Shown: positions 40,262 through 47,670 of the stretch, piece after piece
Layout: every line of letters begins with the position of its first letter
Position numbering within the stretch: the stretch's first letter is position 1
NCBI RefSeq assembly: GCF_014287895.1
Contig: NZ_JACOPP010000023.1
Location: 1-49,048 of the forward strand
Length of the DNA stretch: 49,048 nucleotides
Origin: Lawsonibacter hominis
Lineage (GTDB): Bacteria; Bacillota; Clostridia; Oscillospirales; Oscillospiraceae
Direction of reading: 5' to 3'
Program-made: the position numbers and the translations under genes
Notes under the pieces: model-generated
What the model was told of the DNA's origin: nothing
The model's input: the letters and a program-made list of their open reading frames with translations, nothing else
The model's database searches: none

Positions 40262-41242
40262 ATGAGGCATCCATTTCGGGCGCGCCTGTCCGCCCTGCTT
40301 TTCACCGCCGCCTTGCTGGCGGGCTTCTGCGTCTCCTACGCCGCCCCGGCGGCGCAGAGCGTCCACGTCCCGGTCTGGCGGGGAAGCGTCTACGTCGACA
40401 GCGCCGTAGCGGCGATTTTAGACGAGGAAGACAACATGCAGGAGCTGTTCAGCTACAACGGCACGATTTACATCCCCCTGCGTCAGGCGGGGGCCTGGAT
40501 GGGCAAGCAGGTGGACTGGGATCAGCAGGGCAAAACGGTACTCCTGTCCGGCCGGACCACGGCCCGCGTCCTGGCCGCAGAGGAGGCGACCGGGAACCAG
40601 CAGACCCCCAGTGAGCGGGCCGAGAAGGAGGAGCGGGAGAAAAACGGCATCGACATCCAGATCTGCCCCGACATCACCGTGACCATGGATGGGGTAGAAC
40701 AGCGCTTCCACAACGTCAAGGGCGAGCGGGTGTACCCCGCCGTCTATGACCAGCGGGTCTATCTGCCGGTGCGCAGCATTGGGACGTTGATGGGGATGGA
40801 AGTCACCTATTACAGTGCCCCCGACCGGGGAGACGGCTGCGTATTTTTAAAGACCCCCTGGGCCGAAGGGGAGCGGGCCGTCCTGGAGGCCTATCTGGAG
40901 GAGGTAAGACCCATCCTGGCGGAGCTGGAGGGCGGCTTTCTGCGGGCGGTGGAGGAGCCGGACAAGGCCCAGGCCAAGGCCGCTCTCCCTCTGGTGGAGG
41001 CGCTGGCGGCTCTGGAAATTCCCCAATCTGAGTTTGCCCAATACCGCTTGGAGCAGTGTATCCGCCCCCTCATTGAGCAGGTACGCGCCGCGCTGGAGCG
41101 CTATCTTGCCGACGGAGCGGTGGGGGACTATGACGCTGCGGTGAGTGACGGCACCCAGCTTTCCAGCTATTATGTCAACTTGCACAACGTTATGCTGCAG
41201 GACATGGCCCGATACGACTGGCCCGTAGTCCCCACTGCGTAG
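40262..41242 (+). CDS. Secreted protein with copper-amine-oxidase-N-like (stalk) repeats
   Basis: A 326-residue protein with a signal peptide (cleavage near SYAAPAAQ). Two copies of a stalk-like motif follow: ELFSYNGTIYIPLRQAGAWMG with WDQQGKTVLLSG (about 60-98), and the DGVEQRFHNVKG...DQRVYLPVRSIGTLMG block (about 142-185), as in the PF07833 domain of Firmicute cell-surface proteins. The C-terminal third is helical (EEVRPILAELEGGFLRAVEE). AGGAGGT precedes the ATG. It probably acts at the cell wall. It is followed by a short, frameshifted relative. Membership of the ECF regulon is inferred only from location. Confidence 0.8.
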   Translation: MRHPFRARLSALLFTAALLAGFCVSYAAPAAQSVHVPVWRGSVYVDSAVAAILDEEDNMQELFSYNGTIYIPLRQAGAWMGKQVDWDQQGKTVLLSGRTTARVLAAEEATGNQQTPSERAEKEEREKNGIDIQICPDITVTMDGVEQRFHNVKGERVYPAVYDQRVYLPVRSIGTLMGMEVTYYSAPDRGDGCVFLKTPWAEGERAVLEAYLEEVRPILAELEGGFLRAVEEPDKAQAKAALPLVEALAALEIPQSEFAQYRLEQCIRPLIEQVRAALERYLADGAVGDYDAAVSDGTQLSSYYVNLHNVMLQDMARYDWPVVPTA

Positions 41243-41312
41243 GAACCGCATGCGCAGCCGGTCCGGCGGCGCGATTTTAAAAATTTTTATGGCCAAAGGA
41301 AGGGAACCGAAT

Positions 41313-41580
41313 ATGAAACGAAGCAGTTTGATCCGAAGCCTGTGCGCCTGCCTGTGCGCGGGGCTGCTGGCGGGTTCCTGCACGGCCTACGCCGCCGGGA
41401 TGCAGGAGCAGGCCCGGACCGTCCGCGTGCCCGTCCCCTATGCGATGGAGGGGCAGGACGAGGGACCTTCCTTATACCTATCTGAGCGGGCGGGTTTACC
41501 TGCGCAAGCCCCTGGCGGCGGAGGGGCGCGCTGCGCTGCTGCAAATCCTGCCCGGCAGCGACCGCTGGCCGCTGGAATAG
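41313..41580 (+). pseudogene. Short secreted stalk-domain relative, apparently frameshifted
   Basis: It begins at ATG 41313 with a signal peptide (MKRSSLIRSLCACLCAGLLA) and RTVRVPVPYAMEG, resembling the mature start of the upstream gene (SVHVPVWRGSVYV). After about codon 48 the frame turns into low-quality Pro/Ala/Gly sequence. The +1 frame instead reads YTYLSGRVYLRKPLAAEG, then RAALLQILPGSDRWPLE and stop at 41578-41580, which matches the YIPLRQ stalk pattern. A single-base change around 41455-41480 would join the two. Either the gene is broken or there is a sequencing error. Read in the first frame it would give a 94-residue product ending at 41597. Confidence 0.6.
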
Positions 41581-41600
41581 GCCGGGCCTGCGTATAAGCT

Positions 41601-41762
41601 ATGAATATTGTTGTAGGAATCTGCCTATTTGTGTTTCCCTTTTTGTTTGCGAAATTGATGATCTCCATTCACAAGCTGGAGGAGACAGAGAAGGGCCTCG
41701 GGCCGGTACCGTATTGCTTTGTGATGGGGATTATGCTGATTATCATCTGGCTGTATGGATGA
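41601..41762 (+). CDS. Small two-helix membrane protein (53 residues)
   Basis: A short frame starting ATG 41601. It encodes a first helix (VVGICLFVFPFLFAKLM), a charged loop (HKLEETEKGLGP) and a second helix (YCFVMGIMLIIIWLYG) at the C-terminus. The amino-acid make-up is that of a real membrane peptide and differs from random GC-rich frames. The ribosome site is poor (GTATAAG), so it may depend on translation of the preceding gene, which ends 20 nt upstream. The function is unknown; it may belong to the ECF/secreted-protein group. Confidence 0.5.
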   Translation: MNIVVGICLFVFPFLFAKLMISIHKLEETEKGLGPVPYCFVMGIMLIIIWLYG

Positions 41763-41820
41763 AGGAAAACGGCCGGGAGCGGGCGCGGCACGCGCCAAAA
41801 CAAAGCCTGCCCGCTCCCGC

Positions 41821-42783
41821 TTACTCGCCCGGGAAATACGCTTCCACGAAATCCACGTGTTCCACGGTGAAGGCCCTGCCCTTCAGATACTCCAGCATCC
41901 CGGCGTCGGTGGAAAAGGAAAAGACCAGCTTGTAGGAGTACAGCGCCTGAAAGGCGCGGCCATAGCGCTTGTTGTCCCGTTCCCGGCCGTATTTGCCGTC
42001 TCCCAGCAGAGGGTGGCCCGCCGCGGCGAACTGGGCGCGGATCTGATGGGTGCGGCCGGTGAGCAGCTCGCACTCCACCAGAGAGAGCCCGTCCGCCGTT
42101 TTCAGGGTCTTATATAAGGTGGCGGCGCTCTTCCCCCCGGGCACCGGCTTGCGGTATACCGTCACCCGCGCCTTATCTTCGTCCTTGAGCAGAAAGCCCT
42201 CCAGCTTTCCCGCAGGGGGGCTCATACGCCCGTGGAGGACTGCCAGATAAAATTTTCCGATCTCGCGGTCCCGGATCTTCTGGTTGAGGATGCGCAGGGT
42301 CTCGGCATTTTTGGCGGCCAGGACGATCCCGCCGGTATTGCGGTCGATGCGGTTGCACAGGGCGGGGGCGAAGGAGTGCTCGTCCCGGGGGTTCCACTCC
42401 TTTTTTTGATAAAGGTAGGCCTGGATATGGGTGATCAGGGTGTTGACCTTTTCCTGTTCGTCGGCGTGGCACAGCAGGCCCGGCCGTTTGTTGAGCAGCA
42501 GCAGGTTTTCATCCTCATACACGATGTCCAGCCGGGGCTGGAAGACCGAGAGAAAGGCGTTGTCCTCCCGGGGGGCGTCAAAAAACTCATCGTTGATGTA
42601 TAATTGCAGCCGGTCCCCTTCCTGCAGGCGCACGTCCCGCTGGGAGCCTTTCCCGTTGACCTTGACCCGCTTGAGGCGGATATACTTCTGGGCCAGGGGC
42701 GCGGGGAGCAGGGGGAGGGTCTTGGCCAGCCAGCGGTCCAGCCGCTGGCCGGCGTCATTTTTTCCGATCACAAACTCCTTCAT
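41821..42783 (-). CDS. RluA family pseudouridine synthase
   Basis: A 320-residue enzyme. An N-terminal S4 RNA-binding domain (GQRLDRWLAKTLPLLPAPL; YIRLKRVKVNGK) precedes the catalytic domain with D147 in NRIDRNTGGIVLAAKN, and the C-terminal motifs GRTHQIRAQFAAAGHPLLGDGKYG (cited in part) are present. It changes uridine to pseudouridine in rRNA or tRNA in the cytoplasm. AGGAGAAT precedes the ATG at 42783. The HRLD of the family is NRID here, a change often seen in the Clostridial RluC/RluD-like group. It is divergent from the DUF177 gene and appears to be monocistronic. The target base is not known. Confidence 0.92.
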   Translation of the reverse strand: MKEFVIGKNDAGQRLDRWLAKTLPLLPAPLAQKYIRLKRVKVNGKGSQRDVRLQEGDRLQLYINDEFFDAPREDNAFLSVFQPRLDIVYEDENLLLLNKRPGLLCHADEQEKVNTLITHIQAYLYQKKEWNPRDEHSFAPALCNRIDRNTGGIVLAAKNAETLRILNQKIRDREIGKFYLAVLHGRMSPPAGKLEGFLLKDEDKARVTVYRKPVPGGKSAATLYKTLKTADGLSLVECELLTGRTHQIRAQFAAAGHPLLGDGKYGRERDNKRYGRAFQALYSYKLVFSFSTDAGMLEYLKGRAFTVEHVDFVEAYFPGE

Positions 42784-42953
42784 GGGGCGATTCTCCTAAA
42801 ACGTCTTACTTGGGGAACGATCCCCTCGGCGGACAGGGGGCAGCACGCCGTCCTCCGCTTCCTCGCCGGCGCCGGTTTTTGCCGCGAAAAACCGTGTTAT
42901 CCCTGTTTCCCTGAAAATAGTATACCATATTTTATGGAAAAGGGAAAAAGTAT

Positions 42954-42982
42954 TTGACATCATCCGAAATTTTGAGTATAAT
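42954..42982 (+). promoter_or_regulatory. Perfect consensus sigma-A promoter for the DUF177-rpmF unit
   Basis: TTGACA (42954-42959), 17-nt spacer, TATAAT (42977-42982), about 30 nt before the ATG at 43012. Confidence 0.95.
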
Positions 42983-43011
42983 GTCCGCTGTACCATTGTG
43001 AGAGGTGTGCC

Positions 43012-43512
43012 ATGCGACTGAATCTCCGCGACATCATCCATACGCCCGGCGCGGCGCTGCCCTTTGCGTTTGCGCTGGATCTGTCCGGGCTGGATTTTTA
43101 CGGAGAGCGCCCGTTCACCCAGCCGGCGCAGGTGTCCGGCAGCGTGCGCAATATGGCCGACGCACTGCTGCTCACCGGCACGGCGCAGACCGTTCTGGAC
43201 CTGAAGTGCGACCGCTGCCTCAGGCCCTTCCGGCAGGAGCTGTCCCTCCCGGTAGAGACTCTTCTGGCGGAGACGCTGGAGGATGAGGAGAACGACGCGA
43301 TCGTCCTTCTGGAGAACGGCGAAGTCGATTTGGACGAACTGTTCACCACGGCGCTGGTGCTGGCCATGGATTCCAAGCATGTCTGCCGCGCGGACTGCAA
43401 GGGACTGTGTCCCCGCTGCGGGGCCGACCTGAACGAAGGCCCCTGCGCCTGCAGGCCCGAAACCGATCCACGTTTGGCTGCGCTTGCGCAGCTGTTGGAT
43501 AAAGAAGACTGA
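43012..43512 (+). CDS. yceD: DUF177 (YceD) family protein
   Basis: A 166-residue YceD/DUF177 protein, always next to rpmF in bacteria and linked to 23S rRNA processing or stability. Family features are the LKCDRCLRPF motif (C64, C67) and a C-terminal cysteine cluster (HVCRADCKGLCPRCGADLNEGPC cited in part) that can bind zinc. AGAGGTG precedes the ATG. It is driven by a perfect consensus promoter and is followed by rpmF after 43 nt. Confidence 0.92.
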   Translation: MRLNLRDIIHTPGAALPFAFALDLSGLDFYGERPFTQPAQVSGSVRNMADALLLTGTAQTVLDLKCDRCLRPFRQELSLPVETLLAETLEDEENDAIVLLENGEVDLDELFTTALVLAMDSKHVCRADCKGLCPRCGADLNEGPCACRPETDPRLAALAQLLDKED

Positions 43513-43555
43513 GTCATTTGCCCGGCCAGGGCATGAACCTAAGGAGGTGTCATAG

Positions 43556-43747
43556 ATGGCAGTCCCTAAGAGTAAAGTGTCCAAGCAGCGCCGGAACAAG
43601 CGCCGCAGCTCCGTTTGGAAGCTGGAGACGCCCGGCGTCACCACCTGCCCCAAGTGCGGTGCGTTCCGCCTTCCCCATCGGATGTGCAAGAGCTGCATGA
43701 GCTATAATGGCCATGAGTTCGGCAGCGCCGAGGCCGCGGCGAAGTAA
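43556..43747 (+). CDS. rpmF: 50S ribosomal protein L32
   Basis: A 63-residue ribosomal protein with the zinc-ribbon cysteines C31-PK-C34 and C44-KS-C47 (the zinc-containing form) and the family start AVPKSKVSKQRRNKRR. TAAGGAGG precedes the ATG. It is co-transcribed with DUF177 and ends at a terminator. Confidence 0.98.
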   Translation: MAVPKSKVSKQRRNKRRSSVWKLETPGVTTCPKCGAFRLPHRMCKSCMSYNGHEFGSAEAAAK

Positions 43748-43754
43748 ATAGCCT

Positions 43755-43792
43755 GCAAAAAGCAAGAGGGGGAGGCCCCTCTTTCTTTTTGC
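43755..43792 (+). terminator. Rho-independent terminator after rpmF
   Basis: GCAAAAAG, then AGAGGGG/CCCCTCT with a short loop, then TTCTTTTTGC. The A- and T-runs make it symmetrical. Confidence 0.85.
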
Positions 43793-43830
43793 GCGAAAAT
43801 CCGACGCGCGGCCGTCCGGCCGCCCCTTCC

Positions 43831-43859
43831 TTGATTTTGCCAAATGCCTGTGATATGAT
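43831..43859 (+). promoter_or_regulatory. Promoter upstream of the structured leader
   Basis: -35 TTGATT (43831-43836), 17-nt spacer, -10 TATGAT (43854-43859). Transcription would begin near 43866, some 335 nt before the next start codon. Confidence 0.8.
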
Positions 43860-43865
43860 AGCGGA

Positions 43866-44199
43866 ACAAGAGAGGCCGCTCCCAAATGCAGCGGGCAGCG
43901 ACCCCAACGGCAGGCGGAAGGGGCAATGGCCGGCCCGGATGCGCCGGGAGCACGGCGCGTCGCTGCGCCATGATCTGTAAGGACGGGCCGCCGATCAGAG
44001 CGTCTGCTGGTCGGCGGCTCGTAGAGCAAGTATCCCTTTTGCGGCAAATGGGATACACGGATCCCGGGATGGATCCGCGCGGGCGGCGGGGCGCCCGCCC
44101 CAAAAGGCCGGAGCCCGGCCGGGGGAGCGCGCGGTCCCCTGCCGCAGCAGTACGCAGAACGCAAGGCATCACGCCGGAGAGGGAGGCGACGCGCAAGAC
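43866..44199 (+). ncRNA. Structured leader RNA or ncRNA candidate of unknown class
   Basis: The 452-nt gap 43748-44199 has no convincing gene. After the promoter there are many strong stems: GCCGCCGA/TCGGCGGC (43987-43994, 44011-44018); TATCCC..TTTGC/GCAAA..GGGATA (44031-44055, one mismatch); then GC-rich stems around 44070-44100 and GGCCGG/CCGGCC near 44105-44120. No T-box, cobalamin, 6S, SRP or RNase P signature was recognised. It is either a long regulatory leader of the DUF512 operon or a separate RNA. No T-tract terminator was seen at its end. Confidence 0.45.
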
Positions 44200-45576
44200 A
44201 TGAGCATGACACGCATACAGTCGGTCGATCCCCACAGCCCGGCCAAGCGGGCCGGGGTACGGCCGGGGGAGACCCTGACCCATGTGAACGGCCGCCCCAT
44301 TGTGGATGTGCTGGATTATAAATTTTATACCTACGATCCGCGCCTGAGTCTGACCCTGTGCGGGTCGGACGGGCGGGAGCGTACCGTACGGGTGCGCAAG
44401 GAGGAGGGGGAGGACCTGGGGCTCAACTTCCAGACCTATCTGATGGACAAGGCCCGCTCCTGCGCCAACCGCTGTATCTTCTGTTTTGTGGACCAGATGC
44501 CCCCCGGCATGCGTGAGACCCTTTATTTTAAGGACGACGACGCCCGGCTCTCCTTTCTGCTGGGCAACTATATCACGCTGACCAATCTCTCGCAGCGGGA
44601 GGTGGAACGGATCGCCGCGCTGCGCATCAGTCCCATCAACATCTCCGTCCACGCCACAGAGCCGGAGCTGCGGCAGGCTATGCTCAAGCACCGCCGGGCC
44701 GGGGAGTGCTTGGCGATCATGGAGCGCTTTGCGCGGGCGGGCATCACCATGAACGCGCAGGTGGTGGCCTGCCCCGGCATCAACGACGGGCCGGCCCTGG
44801 ACCGCACGCTGAACGATCTGGGCGGGCTCTGGCCTGCGGTCAGCAGCGTGGCGGTGGTGCCGGTCGGGGTGACCCGCTTCCGGGAGGGCCTGTGCAGGAT
44901 CGACCCCTATACCCCGCAGCAGGCCGCCGCCGTCATCGATCAGGTGGAGGCCTTTGCCGCCGCCTTCGCTGAGGCGCATGATACCGCAATGGCCTGGTGT
45001 TCCGACGAGTTTTACCTGATCGCCGGGCGGGCGCTGCCGGAGAAGGCCTACTATGAAGGCATGGCGCAGCTGGAAAACGGCGTGGGGATGCTGCGCCTGC
45101 TCACCAGTCAGGCGGCCATGGCGCTGGACGGCGCCCGGGCCGGCGCGGAGTGCACGCCCTTTTCCATTGCCACCGGGGTATCCGCCGCCCCTTTTTTACA
45201 GGAAATCATTGACATGGCCCGGAAAACGTGCGGTAATATAAGGGGGACGGTCTACCCGGTGCGCAACCGCTTTTTTGGGGAGACCATTACGGTATCCGGC
45301 CTCATCACCGGCCGGGATTTGATGGAACAGCTCCGGGGCCGGGCGCTGGGAGAGCGGCTGCTGATCCCCGCAAACATGCTGCGTACCGGGGAGCGGGTCT
45401 TTCTGGACGACGTGACGGTAGCACAGTTGGAGCAGGCGCTGGGCGTGCCGGTGATCCCGGTGCCCGCGGAAAGCGGGTTTGACCTGGTGGACGCCATCCT
45501 GGGGCTGGAGGTGGAGGCGCCCGCCTACGCCCTGCCGCCGGAGGACGAATACTACCGGTATAATCCGGGAACTTAA
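44200..45576 (+). CDS. DUF512 protein with PDZ-like start and radical-SAM-type cysteines
   Basis: A 458-residue protein common in Clostridia. The N-terminus is a PDZ-like domain (VDPHSPAKRAGVRPGETLTHVNG cited in part). The cluster C88-ANR-C92-IF-C95 lies in the FeS loop CANRCIFCFVDQMPPGMRETL (cited in part), in a radical-SAM-like barrel (YITLTNLSQREVERI; ISPINISVHATEP). The DUF512 C-terminus has FSIATGVSAAPF and FFGETITVSGLITGRDL. The reaction is unknown. The ATG at 44200 has GGGAGG at about 13 nt, a wide gap. It leads into der, plsY and gpsA on the same strand and follows the long structured leader. Confidence 0.9.
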   Translation: MSMTRIQSVDPHSPAKRAGVRPGETLTHVNGRPIVDVLDYKFYTYDPRLSLTLCGSDGRERTVRVRKEEGEDLGLNFQTYLMDKARSCANRCIFCFVDQMPPGMRETLYFKDDDARLSFLLGNYITLTNLSQREVERIAALRISPINISVHATEPELRQAMLKHRRAGECLAIMERFARAGITMNAQVVACPGINDGPALDRTLNDLGGLWPAVSSVAVVPVGVTRFREGLCRIDPYTPQQAAAVIDQVEAFAAAFAEAHDTAMAWCSDEFYLIAGRALPEKAYYEGMAQLENGVGMLRLLTSQAAMALDGARAGAECTPFSIATGVSAAPFLQEIIDMARKTCGNIRGTVYPVRNRFFGETITVSGLITGRDLMEQLRGRALGERLLIPANMLRTGERVFLDDVTVAQLEQALGVPVIPVPAESGFDLVDAILGLEVEAPAYALPPEDEYYRYNPGT

Positions 45577-45616
45577 GGACCAAAATGACCGTGATAACAG
45601 GAATGAGAGGGATAGG

Positions 45617-46942
45617 ATGAAACCCTTAGTCGCCATTGTGGGCCGGCCCAATGTGGGCAAGTCCATGCTTTTTAACAAACTGGTGGGCCAGCGGTTATCC
45701 ATCGTGGAGGACACTCCGGGCGTGACCCGGGACCGGCTGTATGCCGAGGCGGAGTGGCTCAACCGGAAATTTGACCTGGTGGATACCGGCGGGATCGAGC
45801 CCTCCGCCGACAGCGAGATCCTGGCTTTTATGCGGGAGCAGGCGGAGATCGCCATTCAGAACGCCACGGTCATCGTGTTCCTCTGCGATATCAAGACCGG
45901 CCTGACCGCCTCCGATCAGGAGGTGGCCAACCTGCTGCTGCGCTCGGGCAAGCCGGTGGTGCTGGCGGTAAACAAAATGGACCAGGTGGGACAGACCAAC
46001 CCGGACATCTATGAATTTTATAATCTGGGCCTGGGCGACCCCATTCCGGTCTCCGCCGTCCACGGCCACGGGACCGGAGAGCTGTTGGACGAGTGTATGA
46101 AATACTTCCCCCCCGAGGAGGCGGAAGCACCGGAGGACGACGTGATCAAGGTAGCCGTCATCGGCAAGCCCAACGTGGGCAAGTCCTCTCTCATCAACCG
46201 CATCCTGGGGGAGCAGCGGGTCATTGTCAGCGATGTGGCAGGTACGACCCGGGACGCGGTAGACAGCTATTTTGAGAATCAGAAGGGCAAATACCGCCTG
46301 ATCGACACGGCGGGCATGCGCAAAAAGTCCAAGGTGGACGACCGCATTGAGAAGTTTTCCGTCCTCCGTTCCACCATGGCCATTGAGCGCTGTGACGTGT
46401 GCCTGATCCTCATCGACGCTCAGGAGGGCGTTACCGAGCAGGATACCAAGGTGGCCGGCCTGGCCCATGAGGCAGGCAAGGCCTGTATCATTGTGGTCAA
46501 CAAATGGGATGCGGTGGAAAAGGACGACAAGACCATGGACCGGATGCGCCAGGACGTGCGCCGGGATCTGAGCTATATGACCTACGCGCCCGTCGTGTTC
46601 ATCTCCGCCCTGACGGGCCAGCGGGTGGACCGGCTGTTCGATCTGATCAACTACGTCAACGATCAGGCGTCCCTGCGCATCACCACCGGCATGCTCAACA
46701 CGGTCCTGGCCGACGCCACCGCCCGGGTGCAGCCGCCTACGGATAAGGGACGCCGGCTGAAGATCTACTATATGACCCAAATCGGCGTCAAGCCGCCCCA
46801 CTTCGTCTGTTTCTGCAACGACGCAAAGCTGTTTCATTTTTCCTATCAGCGCTATCTGGAAAATCAGATCCGTTCCACCTTTGGCCTGGAGGGTACGCCG
46901 ATCAGGCTGACCATCCGGCAGAAGGGCGACAAGGAGGGGTGA
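45617..46942 (+). CDS. der: Ribosome assembly GTPase Der (EngA)
   Basis: A 441-residue protein with two tandem GTPase domains and a C-terminal KH-like domain, the normal Der length. Domain 1 has GRPNVGKS (9-16) and VDTGGIE, and NKMD. Domain 2 has GKPNVGKS (about 183-190), IDTAGMRKKSKV and NKWD. The C-terminus includes FCNDAKLFHFSYQRYLEN. It helps late assembly of the 50S subunit. The ATG at 45617 follows AGAGGGATAGG; in-frame sequence upstream overlaps the DUF512 gene. It is 40 nt downstream of that gene and is followed by plsY, with which it overlaps in the stop region or is almost contiguous. Confidence 0.97.
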   Translation: MKPLVAIVGRPNVGKSMLFNKLVGQRLSIVEDTPGVTRDRLYAEAEWLNRKFDLVDTGGIEPSADSEILAFMREQAEIAIQNATVIVFLCDIKTGLTASDQEVANLLLRSGKPVVLAVNKMDQVGQTNPDIYEFYNLGLGDPIPVSAVHGHGTGELLDECMKYFPPEEAEAPEDDVIKVAVIGKPNVGKSSLINRILGEQRVIVSDVAGTTRDAVDSYFENQKGKYRLIDTAGMRKKSKVDDRIEKFSVLRSTMAIERCDVCLILIDAQEGVTEQDTKVAGLAHEAGKACIIVVNKWDAVEKDDKTMDRMRQDVRRDLSYMTYAPVVFISALTGQRVDRLFDLINYVNDQASLRITTGMLNTVLADATARVQPPTDKGRRLKIYYMTQIGVKPPHFVCFCNDAKLFHFSYQRYLENQIRSTFGLEGTPIRLTIRQKGDKEG

Positions 46943-46947
46943 CAGGC

Positions 46948-47670
46948 GTGGGCAACGAATCGTCGCTGGGCTTTTTCGGACTGATGTACTGGCTTCACCA
47001 CGAGGGCGGAGGCATTACGGTAGCGCTGGCGCTGCTGCTGATGCTGGCGGCCGCGGCGGCGGCCTATTTTCTGGGCTGCTTCAACGGGGCGGTCATCGTT
47101 TCCAAATATATCCTGCGGGACGACGTACGCAAGCATGGCAGCGGCAACGCGGGACTGACCAACTTTTATCGTACGTTCGGCGGACCGCTGACGGTTGTGG
47201 TCATCCTGACCGACGTGCTCAAGGCTGTTGCGGCCGTGCTTGTCGGCATGGTCCTCTTCCGCGTCATTGGAACTCAGGCGATGGAGACCGCGGGAAAGTA
47301 TTGGGCGGGCACCTTCTGCCTGTTGGGTCACATGTTTCCCTGCATGTTCAAATTCAAGGGCGGTAAGGGTATCCTGTCCGGGGGCACCATCGCTCTGATG
47401 GTCGACTGGCGGATCGCCCTGGTGGTCTGGGGAGGCTTTCTGGTGCTGGCCATCCTGACCAAGTGGGTCTCTCTGGGGTCCATCTGGGCGGGCGCATCCT
47501 TCCCCTTTGCCACTTGGTTTGTCTATCATGACTTGTTTACGCTGCTGTTGGCCGCCGCTTGCGGCGCGCTGGTGGTATGGAAGCACCGGGGCAACCTGAA
47601 GCGCATCCTGGCTGGAACGGAGTCCAAATTCAGTTTTCATCGCAAGAAGGAAGGGGAGCGGAAACCATGA
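46948..47670 (+). CDS. plsY: Acyl-phosphate:glycerol-3-phosphate acyltransferase
   Basis: A 240-residue integral membrane enzyme making lysophosphatidic acid from acyl-phosphate, the first acylation in phospholipid synthesis. Signature blocks are LGCFNGAVIVSKYI, KHGSGNAGLTNFYRTFGG and GHMFPCMFKFKGGKGI with the active-site motifs. It is longer than usual (about 200), with an N-terminal extension of about 30 residues. The start is taken as GTG 46948, about 10 nt after AAGGAGG; a GTG at 46939 overlapping the der stop is too close to that site. Its stop overlaps the gpsA start as ATGA. Confidence 0.92.
   Translation: MGNESSLGFFGLMYWLHHEGGGITVALALLLMLAAAAAAYFLGCFNGAVIVSKYILRDDVRKHGSGNAGLTNFYRTFGGPLTVVVILTDVLKAVAAVLVGMVLFRVIGTQAMETAGKYWAGTFCLLGHMFPCMFKFKGGKGILSGGTIALMVDWRIALVVWGGFLVLAILTKWVSLGSIWAGASFPFATWFVYHDLFTLLLAAACGALVVWKHRGNLKRILAGTESKFSFHRKKEGERKP

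Noticed and set aside
43866..44199. T-box, cobalamin riboswitch, 6S RNA, SRP RNA or RNase P RNA
   Set aside because: None of the invariant core motifs of these classes could be found, so the region is left as an unclassified structured RNA candidate.
43550..44212. Open frames on both strands in the 452-nt gap before the DUF512 gene
   Set aside because: Composition is Arg/Pro/Gly/Ala-rich on both strands, there are no ribosome sites at credible starts, and dense stems explain the open frames.
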